The notes: generated from the letters alone by a model not told the origin. DNA of 64,000 nt from Doris montereyensis (GCA_037039925.1 JAXRKP010000466.1:177001-241000); one strand, 5' to 3'; counted from the stretch's first letter, positions 38,950 to 51,009 are shown. Numbers and translations: made by a program.

Positions 38950-41329
38950 TTATAGGCTTTTGCATTGAGGAAATGGTGAGACGCAAAAGTGTTACCATGG
39001 CCAATTTCATGAGGTCTAATCAGGAATATCTGAAACGAGCTAGACCCCCATGTAGTTTTACATTTTGATCCATATTCATAAAATCTAATTTAGTATATTT
39101 GTGAAGCCTGTTTTCAATTCTCAAATTCTCTAACAAATTATTAAATGTCTCAACCATACTACAAGTTCAAATTGATTCTTGTTTTTTTTCGTGTCCTATT
39201 TTTTTCAACTCGTTCGTTGGACAGAAGCACATCTAAATCCAGAACTAGAACCTAATGTAAATAGATCTTGTCACAGGGAGATACAACATATATTTATTTA
39301 CAAGAGTGATATAAAAATCTCAATTATTAATTAGATTCTATGGCAACACAAGATAGTTGGACTTGAGCAATCTAGATTTCTAAAGGTCGAAAGGGTGAAA
39401 ATACTAGTACGAATTTAAGTAGATCTAGCACTCGGATCTCCCGGTAGGTGCTAGCAAGAATAAGTCGTGAAATGACACGCATAGGATATCAAAGATGCCA
39501 TAGCAACTATTTTCCTACAATTTTATGATAAATCTAATCATATATACTGATTCACATGTTTAGATAGATAACATTTAAGTGTCAAAGTCAGTGCATAAGT
39601 CTTCTGCTGTCACTATACAATGAATAGCACTAGTAAAAACAGCCACGCAAAAGAGTTACCATACCAATCTGGGAGTTGCGCAATGCATTGTGGAACAGAT
39701 TGGCAGTAGGAACTAAATGCCTCATTTCATCCGCCTGTACCTAGCAAACAATGGTCAGCATCTAGCGTAGGTCATTCTTACTCTACCTGCCAGACAGTGC
39801 GGCATCCTGATGCACAATATTTTATGTAACCAAAATGAACACAATGGTCTTAATTCATCATTCCTTTACGTACATTACATACACAATGAATAATACAAAA
39901 TGTCGATCAAATACAAAATGTATCCCCAACCAGTCAGGTAGAAATGGATGGACATTGGCTACATATCAAGTTTCTTCCCCTGCAAGGTTGACCTGTCGCT
40001 CGTTTACTGATAGATGTTTATTGCATGATTGACAGGTTGGGCAAGAATAAGATTTAAACATGGTCATAGCCTTAAATGAGATATTCAGTTATTTGTATTG
40101 GTTATCTCTCTTGAAATTTGCTTACTTCTACGGTCCGCCCACCATCCCAATTTTTTTGTCCCAAAGAGAAAATGACCCATGCAGGCCTAGAATGAACAGC
40201 ACCCCATCACTACAAGAAATATTACATTTACCGAGACAATGAAGACCTGGCGTCTGAGTCAAGACTTTGAGCCATGGTGAAGAATTTCTGTAGATATGGA
40301 AAAAATATTGTCATATTTTCAAAAGCAAAAACAAAACATTGACTTACTTAAAACAAACTGCATATATGTAGGTATCAATATAAAAAAGAATTTTCAATTT
40401 AGTCAGTAATTGTTAAGTACAGTCGATTACAGTTTTAATCGCAACATGACGGGAGCGACACCACTTTCTGATCGGCCAGACTGCCCAACAGATATGGCCG
40501 GTCATCGTCTACAATTTCATGATTTCTCAACAGGCTTACACAAGATGGACTACGAGAAAATAGCTCGACGTGATATTACCGTTATCAGATCCCAGATCGA
40601 AATTTTTTGTTGTTGTCCGACCATAAGGTTTTGCAGACTGATAGTAGTCTCATGGTATTCTCACTCTCATTTAGAGTTACCTATGATTTTTTCGTGTATT
40701 TTACAGGATAAATGGCCGTAGGAATACGTTTTCTTTCACTCCGTATCATAAAACGGCACTTCTACGTATTTTCCAACTGTTTTTTTCAGCTCCTACTGTG
40801 TGTTCATTTGTAGACCACAATTGTTACATAATAACGAAAATCTGAAACCTGCCTCACGTGAGCACTGCAAAAGATTTTAAAAAAATTAGAACTCGCCAAA
40901 TTTTTTTGAACAATTCTTTCACAAGGAATTAAAGAAAACAGAAAAAGGTCGTAGACCTTACCTATATTAAGGTGAAAAAGGACTTATTAAAAAGAGGGAA
41001 GTACCATCAGTCTCCATTGCTGACGTTCGCACCCAAAAAATATTCACAAAAACACACATTGAAAGCAAATTTCACAATATTATGTTTTTTATATCTGCGA
41101 TGTCAAAGCTATACATGGACCAAATGTTAAGAAGATTCATCTTTTAGACTTTGAGAAAGATTAATAGAAGAGTTCAAGTTATCATTTGGTCCCATTTTTG
41201 TGAAACCTGCCAAAAGTACCACGTCAAGCCACTCGCTTCATAACAGGAGACACACCACAAGAATGACAGAATGCATCACATGAATGCTAAGATTAGGCCT
41301 ACTTATTCCGAGAAAATGAACGATGAGAA
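38950..41329. other. Noncoding arm sequence with empty LINE site
   Basis: Counterpart of 3891-4517 plus 7208-9057. The uninterrupted sequence CTCATTTAGAGTTACCTATG near 40668-40687 is the pre-insertion site of the left-arm LINE. No gene was recognised. Confidence 0.6.
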
Positions 41330-41740
41330 CGGACTAATGTCGACACACGATACGATATATCTACTCGATCGATTTCAGACTCCAATGTTAGCGAGTAAAG
41401 CGACTGCTAGTGCTAGCTATGAGGTTGTGATCAATGTGGTGACGTGAAACAAGATGCTAGCGCTTTCTGTCACGTTTCTCGTGATATTCATTGCGTCTTT
41501 GCAGTAATATTAGTTTTGTTTCCGAGAAAAGGAACGATGAGAACGGACGAATGTCGATATACGATACGTTAAATGTACTCGATCGATTTCAGACTCCAAT
41601 GTAAGCGAGTAAATTGACTGCTAGTGCTAGCTAGGAGGTTGTGACCAATGTGGTGACGTGAAACAAGATGCTAGCGCTTTCTATCGCGTTTCTCGTGATA
41701 CTCATTGCTTCTTTTGCAGTTTTCATCACATACAAGTAAT
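41330..41740 (+). repeat. Tandem duplication of ALG10 promoter/exon 1 start (right arm copy)
   Basis: Two copies 214 bases apart, with ATGs at 41454 and 41668, matching 3475-3890. Confidence 0.85.
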
Positions 41741-41816
41741 TCAAGATGCACCTTACATGGACGAAATATTCCATGTACCTCAAGCAAAGAAGTACTGTTC
41801 TTTCAACTTTTCACAC
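41668..41816 (+). pseudogene. ALG10: ALG10 exon 1, frameshifted copy
   Basis: 149 bases against 150 in the left arm. One T is missing from a T5 run after codon 18, so the frame from the ATG runs MLALSIAFLV...AVFITYK and stops. The downstream part (QDAPYMDEIFHVPQAKKYC) is intact in another frame and the gtaagt donor is preserved. The next ALG10 sequence on this side is the terminal exon at 47852, with the middle exons missing, so this copy cannot make the full enzyme even if the missing T is a sequencing error. Confidence 0.88.
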
Positions 41817-43599
41817 GTAAGTTTTCAGTGTGTTGTCCATCGCCGGTGATCATGTAAGGCAGAAAAACAAAAGCGAAAGTGAAAGTTCCCACAGCAGTCA
41901 TAAAATTAAAATCATCATCGATAGTATTTTTTTTTTATGTAGACTCTAGTAGTAGAATAGTAGCAGGAGCTGGAGCCGAAATACAGTCGACCCCGGGTTA
42001 TAACTAATTCAGTCCAACAGTGTCCAACCGCTGGCTCAGATCCTCCACTCACTCAAGCAGAGGGGTTCATGGTTGTGCAGCTAGATCTATAGATAGTGGC
42101 CTACAGACAGATTGTAAACATGTCATATATGCTGTTAGATCTATATACCACTGGTTTCAGGAATAAGTGGTGAATCTAAATCCAGCAGTATTATATAGAT
42201 CTAGATTTATGTATGAGAAATAATATTTGTATTGTGTTAAGCTGAACAGCAAAAATTAAAACACAAAATTTGATTTTGTAATTTTCTACAAGGGTTCCAA
42301 TAGGTAGATATAATCCAAATTGCTGGACTTGCATGTATTCTAATACCAATTTAATTTCATATGTGCAAAAAATTCCACAACAATCCATTGAACAGTGAAT
42401 TTTTAACTATTGTTTGTTTTGTAGGACCACAAAATTAAAAAAATGAACAGAAAATGAAAATTGAGCATATCAACACAGTCATTTCATATGCTGAAAGAAA
42501 GCCTATTGAGGTGTAATATTGCTTGAAGCAATTGAAAGGGTCATTTGATTAGTGTTTCTAAGTCACAATGACGTCATTTAGAGAAAAATGACAAAAACCA
42601 TGGACTTTGATAATTAAAATTTTCAAACGGTTGTAAACAGGATATATTTTCATCATTCATATCATTTTCACACTTTTCAGGAAGCATGATTTTCTGTTAT
42701 TCCCTCGGATAATGTCTGTCTCGTTTTTCACGAAAATGGACTTAAACCCACTATTGAATTAACCCCTTCAATTCTTTGCATTCAAGGCTTGTGTGAACAG
42801 CCTTTGCAGAAAATATTTGTATGATGACGGCGATTAGCGGGTGTACTGCATACGACACAGTTTCTGTCATTGGTAGAGAGAGATGAGGTGAAGATTTCCA
42901 GTGAATCTTTCATTCAGACTTGTTTAATGGGAATCATTTCGATTTTTTTCTTAAATTTAAGGGCAGGCAGATTTTCCTGTTCAGGCCACGATCGTTCTGA
43001 TTTTTGGATTACTCGTAAAGCGTTTCCCGAAGTTCATCTTTTAAATCATATTTTTTTTATTATGAGCGGCTCGTGGGCCTGAATCAGTTAATCACAACAC
43101 GACGGGAGCAGCAAAATTGGGTACTCCTTAACAATTGATGTCCCGCTGATACAAGAAATGGTCTGCCAGATAGAAAAACCAGGCCAAATATTTTAATGGA
43201 AATGAAGTGAAAATAAGGGGGGGGTTTAGGGCCCTTCCCCCTGTTTATGTGAAAGCCCAGTGGAAAAAAAAGGGTGGGGGGGTTCAGGCGGGTCTCCTTC
43301 CTGAATAAAAGCCATCAATTTCTAAGGAGTGCCCAAAATAGTTGCTGCGATTATCCAAGTTGCAAAATACCCAGAATTCACCATTGGCCCAGTAACCTAG
43401 TTTATACAAATGTATCATATTTATTACAAGATGGACTATTTTAAGATTTTAAGCATGATTTATTGATACAGATAGGTTCTATCTTTACATGACCTCTACT
43501 TCCTTTCTACTGACCTTAGATAGCCGTACTGACGTTACACCACTCTAGCCTAGATTACAGAGTTGCAGTTATTTTGGGAAGGATTTTCGTAGTGTTGGA
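41817..43599 (+). other. Right-arm ALG10 intron 1 sequence
   Basis: Matches 1926-3373 up to about 43255, then about 350 bases with no counterpart in the left arm. A stretch near 41983-42060 resembles a pogo/Tigger-type end. No gene. Confidence 0.6.
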
Positions 43600-43790
43600 G
43601 GTCGGGGTGTTATTACAGGGTGACCCAGATGCTAGCATCCTGTCCAGGAGAATGGCCTGCCCCATTTCGTGCTGCTGGTGTCATCGATGGCCTGTCGTTA
43701 GGCTGTCGGACTCAGGATCATGAGGTCCCGGGTTTGAATCCTGGCACCGCTAGGCCCACCGTTGTGTTGCTTGGGAAAGACACTTAAGGC
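43600..43790 (+). mobile_element. tRNA-derived SINE, head intact, tail replaced
   Basis: tRNA-like head from about 43688, B box GGGTTTGAATCC at about 43730-43741, then CTTGGGAAAGACACTTAA. Immediately after the TTAA the sequence departs from the left-arm SINE tail and the Harbinger-containing insert begins. Confidence 0.7.
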
Positions 43791-45114
43791 TGCCGGGCCA
43801 TAGAAACTCATGCTTCATGCCTCACGCTCATGCTTCACGTCTAAACGCGTGAGTGGAAAAATGAACAAACGTAATCTTATTTGCGGTGGGCCATACACCT
43901 CCGCTCACGCCTCACACTTCAAGCTTCACGACTCATGCGTGAAGCTAGATGTGAACATGTTCACTTTTTCGAGACGTGAGTCCGGGGGCAGACTGGATAT
44001 AAGAGCGTTTCGCACATGTTTCCTCGAATTGGTCCAGTTGGAAAATTGGAGTTGCTCCAGGCTCAAGCTAAATCCCGGACTGCAAGGTAGGCCTAAATTT
44101 GTACGATTAGCAGCCAGCTAGTGTAACTCCTGTTGCATGAGTTCAGAAGCGTGCTGTTTGCATTGACTGACAGGTGTAAGTCTGATACATTGAACTTTAT
44201 CAATGCTTTCGTTTTTAGACGAGCCGATATTGTTGGTGGTGTGGTCGCGGTAATGATGATGCATGGTTATGGTGCTGGTGATGAGGAAGATAGGGGAGAA
44301 GGAGGAAGAGGGTGAGGAGGAGATGTGGCTGTTTCAGGTTGTTTTCTGAAATTTGAGTGTAGAAATAGCAGTACAGTCCAATCTCTGGATAACGACAGCC
44401 TCTGGATAGCGACATCAACCTCTGGTCCCGATTTTTAAATTTACATCATTAGCAATAAAACCCTCCAGATAGAGACCAACATTTAAGTAAAACATCTGTT
44501 TAGCAACATCGATAATCGGCAGTTAACACCAACGCTTGGACACAAATTATGTTCTAGCCAAATAGGCAACCCCGTTTCCGACCAGCGTCAACTCGTACTA
44601 GATCTAGTGATAGCGTGGTAGAGTCCGAAGAAGGGTGTGTGTGGAGTGGAGGGGTGCAAAGGGGAGGGGGAGGTAGGCTGAGACAAAATGCCCCCTTCGC
44701 AGTGGGGATGTGCAGGATGAGACAACGGGGAGGGAAGGGGCGGGGGTGAGCAATGTCTTCGTCATTGTTCCGACAAAGGCACAAACACGTGTTCGTCGCG
44801 CGCACGTGTGTGTATGTGTGCGTGTGTCCACATTCTTGTGAATCTCTGTACACACTAGCCTACACACTCGATTGTAGACAGTGTTGTTTCTTGATTGAGA
44901 CAAGCATGTACCGCGGGTAGAGAAGGTAGTAAAAGTATTGGTAGCAGTAACACCAGCCACAGCAGTAGTAGTAGTAGTAGTAGTTTTTTGTTCGCTGTTA
45001 TGGCTGTTGTATGATTGTTGAAAATAATGATGATGATGTAGATGCTGTAAATGCTGCTGCTGCTGCTAATTGTTCTTGCTGGCCTTTGTGTTGTTTTATT
45101 TATTTTTCTGTAGG

Positions 45115-47154
45115 ATGGATGATTACAAAGACAGACGTATTGAGTTAGTCCGAGCAAGGCCTCAGCTCTGATCCTGACTATAAAGACAAAGATCAAAAAG
45201 CACAAGTTTGGGAAGACCTTTCCATGATACTGACTGCACCCAAAGGTAAAAAGGAAGCATCGTGTGGCAGGACTCTTGATCAAACACACACACACACATC
45301 CCCACACAAACACTCACCCCACGCATACACACCCCCACCCAGCCCCTATCCTTTATTACACCCCCCCCCCCCACCCCCACTGACACACACACACAGACAC
45401 AGAGATATGAATGCTTCGTTTGTAAATTTTAATTTCAGCACACAAAAGTGAATTCAACTTGTCTCTTGGGTGTCTTTCAGTTGATCTCGTTTCCAAGGAC
45501 ATTTCGGAATACATGTCCGTCTTGCCAGTGAACCCTTCCCTATGGGTCATTGAAGAATGTCTTTACACTGTCCCTTACGGTAGTTGCTGCATCAGCAGCC
45601 CGTCCTCCATGTGTGTCAGCTTCCAAGGGAAACATGCCTCTTAGTTCATGTCTCTCCATCACCCCGTATGTCACGTCAGAAGTCCTGTCAACCATTTCTC
45701 CGTCGCGCCGCCGGATGAAATTGTGCAGGACTGCGGCAGCATTTGTCAACAAGATCGCTTGGTCTGGTTGAACTCTAATTGGTCTTTGAAATATTTCAAA
45801 TTTCTTTGCGAGGATGCCAAAGGCTTATTCAACAGTTCGTTGTGTGCGTGAATGCCAATAATTGTAAATCCTCTTCTGCTGATCCAGAGTCCTTGCTGCA
45901 TATGGCTTCATTAAATATGTTTTGAGTGGAAATGCTTCATCTCCAATGAGTACAAATGGAATGGTTTCATTTGTACTGTCCACCTTGCACGCTGCAGTTG
46001 GGATATTGAGTTTTCCTTGCTCCAACAAGCGTGAGATACGAGACGTCTTGTGTACTCCTGCGTCACTTATTCTGCCATACTGACCGCAGTCAACAAAGGT
46101 GAAGCATGAATCTGCATCACTCACTGCCATGAGCACAATGCTGGGGAAGCCTTTATAGCAATAGTACATGGATCCGCTGTTTGATGGATTCACAAGGGCA
46201 ACGTGTTTGCCATTTATGGCTCCAATGGCGAAAGGATAATCCCACAAATCACCGAAACGTTGAGCCCTCTGAAACCATTCCTCCTCAGTTGGTTGTTTCA
46301 ACTCGAGCGGTTGCAGTACATCCCACAGGACCTGGCACGTCTTGAAAACATATCTGCTGATGGAATGTCGGGACATGTGAAATGGGACACACATGGAGGT
46401 GAATGAGGCTCCTACTGCCAGATACCTGAAAAAATGGAACGAAAGAAAATGTTGTTAAACTAAACGTCATTATTATTAACACCATTTTGTACTAAGAATA
46501 TTTCACCAGCTTTTCATTTATTTCCTTTGTTTCAGGAACCAGCCACAAAGATACATGGGAGTGCCTCATTCGCTGTCACTGCAACGCTCTGCAGAGGACA
46601 AAGAAGAAATCGGGCAGTGGAGCGGACAAATCTAAACCCTGGAAGTTTTTGAAGCAGATGGGTTTTCTGATTGCCATCAAGGCCAAAAGATCTTCGATTG
46701 GAAACCTGCCTGAGGCTAGTGATGAAGAAACTCCTGACCTTTTACAAGCTGCTATGGAAGAGGCTAACATTGAGGTAGAGAGTGATGGGGTCGATGTTCC
46801 AGAACAAGCAATTGATCTGGCAGAACAAGGCAGAGGAAGTGCCCCGGGGAGAACAAAGCACAAGAAAAGAGGAAAGTTGAGGAAAGCGAGGATCCCATTC
46901 TGTCTTTGATGAAGAGAAAACTGGAGAGACAGCCAGAATCTCCACGGATGGGTTTCTTCCGGTCCATCATGCCGTGGATAGAAGCTCTTAGAGAGGACCT
47001 ATTCCAGGAGTTCCAGCTGCAAGCGCTACAGTCGTTAAAAACCTCCATGCTTTGCAAAATGAATAGGGACATTTGTCTGGGCAATCAAGACAGTATTATT
47101 TGTCGTCCCACAATATCTTTGCACCAATTCCAGCACCCACCCGCAGTGCCATGA
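45115..47154 (+). pseudogene. MADF/BESS-domain partner protein of the PIF/Harbinger element, frameshifted
   Basis: Exon one (45115 to about 45245) reads MDDYKDRRIELVRARPQL, an MADF start. It loses two bases near 45170 and resumes as YKDKDQKAQVWEDLSMILTA, with a gtaaaa donor. Exon two (from an acceptor ttgtttcag at about 46534) reads CHCNALQRTKKKSGSGADKS and KPWKFLKQMGFL, the end of the MADF domain. After a second shift in a CCCCGGGG run near 46845 it gives GFFRSIMPWIEALREDLFQE, a BESS-like segment. In active elements such proteins bind the transposon and help the transposase enter the nucleus. It is divergent from the transposase with about 110 bases between exons. Confidence 0.75.
45540..46425 (-). 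pseudogene. PIF/Harbinger transposase (HARBI1-like DDE), one stop and a substituted catalytic Asp
   Basis: After an acceptor (ttttttcag) the minus strand reads LAVGASFTSMCVPFHMSRHS, then DLWDYPFAIGAINGKHVALV, FVDCGQYGRISDAGV and GDEAFPLKTYLMKPY. These are the blocks of DDE_Tnp_4 transposases. The first catalytic position, normally Asp in a GAIDG motif, is Asn here. A single in-frame TAA (45825-45827) interrupts the frame. Beyond it the same frame continues (AFGILAKKFEIFQRPIRVQP, LLTNAAAVLHNFIRRRDGE) to a normal end at 45540. The upstream exon was not found. The single stop suggests recent loss, but the Asn means it was probably already inactive. Confidence 0.85.
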
Positions 47155-47584
47155 CGTCACCATCAACCCTCAGCAGTGCCACAACATCACCACTCACATC
47201 GCCATCTTGCTAGTGCTACCCTCCTACTGCTCTCCACCATAGCCAAGGACAAACTCCGCAAAGTTATTCGCCCATGCCATTTTGGCAGACCTCCTCCTCG
47301 TCATCAGAGCACTCCCTAGCTGGCACGAGATCTCATGGTACTCAGGACTATTCATTTCACGATCAGAGTTAGAATAAACAACAATCAAGTAGAGCCCACC
47401 ACTTAACGGGACATTGTGACCTAAACTTTTTCAAATTTTTCATTTTTGTTTTTCGGTTTTTGTTTTTGTTATGTGGTCATGTCAGTGCATGCTTATTTGA
47501 CAAACATACTTTGACTAGTAATTACCTGAGAGTTATGATGAGCTTTTGTTCTGCTTCGATTGGCCTCCTCCAATTTGAATGGTC

Positions 47585-47854
47585 TGGCTATAAAAACCGG
47601 GATGAGCTCCGGCTCCATGGGTTGTATTGGCCTTAAAGGAACCTTCCATTTCATGCTGAAGACACCGGCATAAGCTGTAGCTTAATGGGCTGTAACAGCC
47701 GTAACTCATCATCTCAAGTGATCTCTCTTCAACACTCCCACTTCCCAGTGTTAAGCTTTCTTATTTTAAATAAATTCCCAAACACAACCAGGTTTTGATA
47801 GTTGTTGCTGTACACAATTTGCCACTCAATGCAAATATTAATATTGCCAAAATC
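47585..47854 (+). other. Shared block with TATA-like and AATAAA-like signals (right arm copy)
   Basis: Counterpart of 1452-1734. TATAAAAACC at about 47590 and AAATAAATTCCC at about 47767. It ends at the arm boundary, where the ALG10 terminal exon begins without an acceptor. Confidence 0.3.
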
Positions 47855-48410
47855 GTCGTTGGAGATAGGACACATCATGTGGTATCAACAAATTTCCCTC
47901 AAGTCTTTTACTTTTTGCTTGTGTCTGGCGCATACTCGTTCTCCCACTTTGCTCACCCTACATCATCCAATAAGGGTGCTGATATTTATTTTGATATCAT
48001 GCATTTTTATACAGTTTTTCACATATGAACATACATATCTATTGAGTGACAACAGGCACTGCACGTTCTATGTGTGGTCAAAAGTATTTAGACGGCACAA
48101 GCTGATAAAGTTTTGCCTGATACCAGTATATTTGTATGGACTTTACCAGTTCTTCCAAGCTACTATTGACAAAGGCTTTATATGGAGAGTATCCGTGTGT
48201 CTGTGTGTTGCATTTTGTTTGGTACCTCAAGCTTTGCTTGAATTTCGATATTTCATTATTCCCTTCTACATCATCCGCTTGAACATGAAAGAGCCTAAAG
48301 TTTTAGCCCTGATTATTGAGCTGATTGTGGCTTTAACTATTAACATTTTTACAATTTATATGTTCTCAGAGAAACCTTTTTATTGGCCAAATGATTCAAG
48401 ACGTTTCTGT
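47852..48410 (+). pseudogene. ALG10: ALG10 terminal exon fused to arm boundary
   Basis: Reads IVVGDRTHHVVSTNFPQVFY, then after a frame change with about 30-45 missing bases near 47965, YEHTYLLSDNRHCTFYVW, VPQALLEFRYFIIPFYIIRL and FSEKPFYWPNDSRRF. These are the conserved C-terminal blocks of ALG10. The expected stop shortly after RRF is absent and the frame runs on into a low-complexity repeat to 48608. There is no splice acceptor at its left edge; intron 1 sequence runs straight into coding sequence at GCCAAAA. Exons 2, 3 and any others between are missing, so this is a deletion-derived fusion. It could be a functional exon only if spliced from elsewhere. Confidence 0.85.
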
Positions 48411-48690
48411 CCCTGTGCCCAAACATGCTGCTCAAATTTTCATTTTACCCTCTTTGGGGCACACGAATGCTGCCGAAATTATTTTCTTTGCCACCGGCCT
48501 GTCCCCAAAATGCTGCAGAAAACTTTTTGCCTCTTATCGAAATTTTTTACATTGACCCACTCTCAGCCCACAGATGCTGAAATTTTTGGCCTCTACTCGG
48601 CCCAGTAATGCTGCCGAAATTTTTTACTTTGACCCCTTCCTCCCCCGCCCCCAAATTAAATGTTTTTATACCCACCAACGCTGCTGAAAT
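48410..48690 (+). repeat. Degenerate ~50-bp tandem repeat
   Basis: Five or so spaced copies of ATGCTG(C/A)(C/-)GAAATTTTT with intervening CTTTGACCC-like sequence; strongly diverged. Confidence 0.6.
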
Positions 48691-48736
48691 TTGCCTACAT
48701 TATTCATATTAGCATGTCTACACTTTTTGTTTCCAG

Positions 48737-48908
48737 ACGTACAGCCACAGGATGTGAAGCTAAATTCAACTTAAAATATGACTACTATGACAAGGTTTTG
48801 AAAATTCAAAAACCACAAATGGTGCATAATCACCCCACGACGTTTGAAACGTACCAGCAGGAATATCAGGTGAAAGGGCTCACCCAGGGACAGAAGGAAA
48901 CGTTGAAG
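48737..48908 (+). CDS. ZSWIM/FAR1-like gene, exon with DNA-binding domain
   Basis: After an acceptor (ttgtttccag) the exon reads RTATGCEAKFNLKYDYYDKV, then MVHNHPTTFETYQQEY and ends KETLK at a gtactt donor. The C...HNH pattern is the FAR1-like zinc-binding region that begins MULE-derived genes such as ZSWIM1/ZSWIM3. It starts about 330 bases after the ALG10 remnant on the same strand. Upstream exons were not found. It may belong to a host gene or to a transposon. Confidence 0.7.
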
Positions 48909-50268
48909 GTACTTGCAGTTTTTCGACTTTTTGATAGTGTTTTCAGTTTTAGAGTAAACTGTAGTGACGACATTGTGTATGTGACCAGATATTTGGTCCA
49001 GTGTTGTTATTCTTGGTTTCATTGTCGTGGTTGTAGCATTATAATGCTGTGGGTGTGATAATGGTGGTAGCAGGTTGTCCAAACCAATTTTTTTCTCTCA
49101 CAGATACGATGAAAGCAACTGATCCATTGGATAGAAATTGTCATCCTGAGCTGTTTGATACCAAATTTGTTGATGTAAGATCATTTTTGACGAAATAGCG
49201 AATTTTTAAATTTATTAAAATTCTGCTAATTTTTCAAAACGCTAAAAATGCCATTTTTCATGGTACATTTTGGGAACATAAAACCCCCCAGAACATCGAT
49301 TCTCGCTCTTTATTTCAGGACACGTAGTTAAACATTTTTTTTAAGGCTCTGTGTTAAATGCATCACGGTATTTTATTCGCATCAAAATTGCAAAAACACA
49401 AATTTGCGTTATGCCCGGCCGTGAAGCTGCTGGGGGGCCCATTCAAAGCCTGGCAGGCCTGATGCATGATTTAGTATGCGTTAGTGTTTTATATGGGTGT
49501 AAATAGCAGTAGATCAAATAGCCTAATTTAAATAAAATTTGACTAGGTCACAGTTGATTTAATTCCCCTTCTAACGATGTACACCGTTAAACATAGAAAT
49601 GAAGCAACAGGACTCTGCCAGTTGAATGAAATTTCACGGCTTTCCCGTGATAGTACAATTGACTCATGTACATCAATGGAAAGGTCAGTTTCTCCTCTAT
49701 TCAGATCAACCAATTAGAAGTGAGTTCTACTAATAGACCTCCCGCGATGTGAGAGAAAGAGAGAGAGGGACAAAGCGCGACACAAAAAGTGCCTTGAGGC
49801 TGGCTCAGTCGCCCGTGAAGAGAAGTTTAGTACTGCCTCAATTAGAACACTGTCCTCAATCAACTCTATTGTGTTATACGCGGTTGGAAAGGGCTTGAAT
49901 GGAACTGACCACTGATGTGTGTTATGTTATGGTACTACAATGCATAGAGGAGATGGAGAGGAGGAATTGCGTTGAAAATAGGGATATCGCGTGGCCTCAT
50001 TTGCTGGCGCGCTGGGTTTACGGGCGGTTTGGACAACCTAGTGGTGATGGTTGTTGCATGGGTGGAGTTGATCAGATGGTTGTGGTAGTAATAATGGTAA
50101 AATTGGTGATCAATGATGATGAGTAGTCATCAATGTTGTTTTCTATAGTAGACATCCTTTCCTTCTCATCATCAATAGCATCTAAATCGTTACTGCTAAT
50201 TTCGTTTCCTCCTCCTCCTCCTAACATGTGATGTAATTATGTCTCTTTCTTTTTCTTCCCAAACACAG
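48909..50268 (+). other. Intron of the ZSWIM-like gene
   Basis: No confident feature. A short acceptor-led piece at 49104-49175 (ATDPLDRNCHPELFDTKFVD) could be an additional exon, but its phase and donor do not convince me. Confidence 0.5.
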
Positions 50269-50374
50269 GAGATAGTAGATCTCAATCCACGGAATGAGAA
50301 CCTAATGAAAATGCTCAACACAAAGTACAGGAAAGCCTACACTTTAACAGAAGTGCGTGCGTTGAAAAATCAGT
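50269..50374 (+). CDS. ZSWIM/FAR1-like gene, middle exon
   Basis: Acceptor aaacacag, then EIVDLNPRNENLMKMLNTKY and AYTLTEVRALKNQ, donor gtaagt. It leaves one base that joins the next exon in phase (NQ then LKSGRTADD). It corresponds to the helical linker before the transposase-like domain. Confidence 0.7.
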
Positions 50375-50707
50375 GTAAGTATGTCTTGTAATTGTACAAA
50401 GTGTAGAGCACTTCATCACTTTCATTCACTACTTAAAGATAATACAGTAGAACACGGCAATAGCGGGACTTTTGGTTCCTGAAGACAAATCCTGCTGTAG
50501 GTGAGTTCCCACTATAGGGATGCAAAGGGGAATTACCGGGGAGAAAAATATTTTCCTTGGTCTTGTTTCTTGTGCTGTCTAGGCATATCGCGTTAGCGTT
50601 TTAGATAGCCCGCATGTTGCTTACACTTTTCAGTTACAGGGAGGAGATTGTGAAAACTTCATACACTACCTCTTAGATTCCTCTTTGTTTTCTTTTGTTT
50701 ATCCTAG
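50375..50707 (+). other. Intron of the ZSWIM-like gene
   Basis: Includes a sequence near 50452 (acagtagaacacggcaatag) resembling a pogo/Tigger-like terminal repeat. Confidence 0.5.
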
Positions 50708-50896
50708 TGAAGTCTGGTCGTACTGCTGATGATGTAACTGACCTCTTCACAAACTTAGAAGAACTTCAACAGCATGGTCAAGTCAAAGTTATTGTCTCTG
50801 ACAATGGTTCTGGGGCTACGCTTGACCTGGTTGCCTTTGCCACATATCAGATGATAGACCTGTTCAGGCAGTATCCTGAGGTTATGTACGTGGATG
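50708..50896 (+). CDS. ZSWIM/FAR1-like gene, transposase-domain exon 1
   Basis: Reads SGRTADDVTDLFTNLEELQQ, VKVIVSDNGSGATLDLVAF and QYPEVMYVDG with a gtgagt donor. The run into VDGTYKIN across the next intron is typical of the MULE-type RNase-H-like fold at its first acidic residue. Confidence 0.75.
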
Positions 50897-50975
50897 GTGA
50901 GTAATTTTCTGTGTCTGTGTTTTGAAAGGAAAACACAATAGGGCCAACTTGTATTTGAGTTTCTTTTCTATTACA

Positions 50976-51009
50976 TCTCTGTCTGTCTCTGTCTCTGTCT
51001 CTGTCTCTG

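Larger units (their letters stand above)
43790..47584. mobile_element. Right-arm-specific insert containing a PIF/Harbinger DNA transposon
   Basis: About 3.8 kb replaces about 115 bases of the left arm. It holds a transposase gene (minus) and a MADF/BESS gene (plus), the standard two-gene set of PIF/Harbinger elements. The left end has dense short repeats of the type TCATGCTTCA and CGCCTCAC, direct and inverted (43803-43960), as in subterminal regions. I could not find a matching terminal inverted repeat at the right end, so the true boundaries are uncertain. A stretch at 44373-44520 (cagtccaatctctggataac) resembles a separate pogo/Tigger-like MITE. Simple repeats lie at 44966-44986 and 45275-45400. 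Confidence 0.7.
32491..47854. repeat. Right arm of the large inverted duplication
   Basis: Reverse-complement counterpart of 1452-15483. The inner edge is at TGGTGTACTGAGT (32491-32503), and the outer edge is where AATATTAATATTGCCAAAA ends. Private to this arm are about 3.8 kb at 43790-47585 (including PIF/Harbinger) and about 450 bases at 43256-43706. The left-arm LINE at 4528-7197 is absent, leaving an intact empty site near 40670. Confidence 0.93.

Noticed and set aside
44554..45313. Minus-strand frames of 99-152 residues near the Harbinger insert
   Set aside because: They run over simple repeats (CA, TAG, CTG) and antisense of the MADF exon; no domain.
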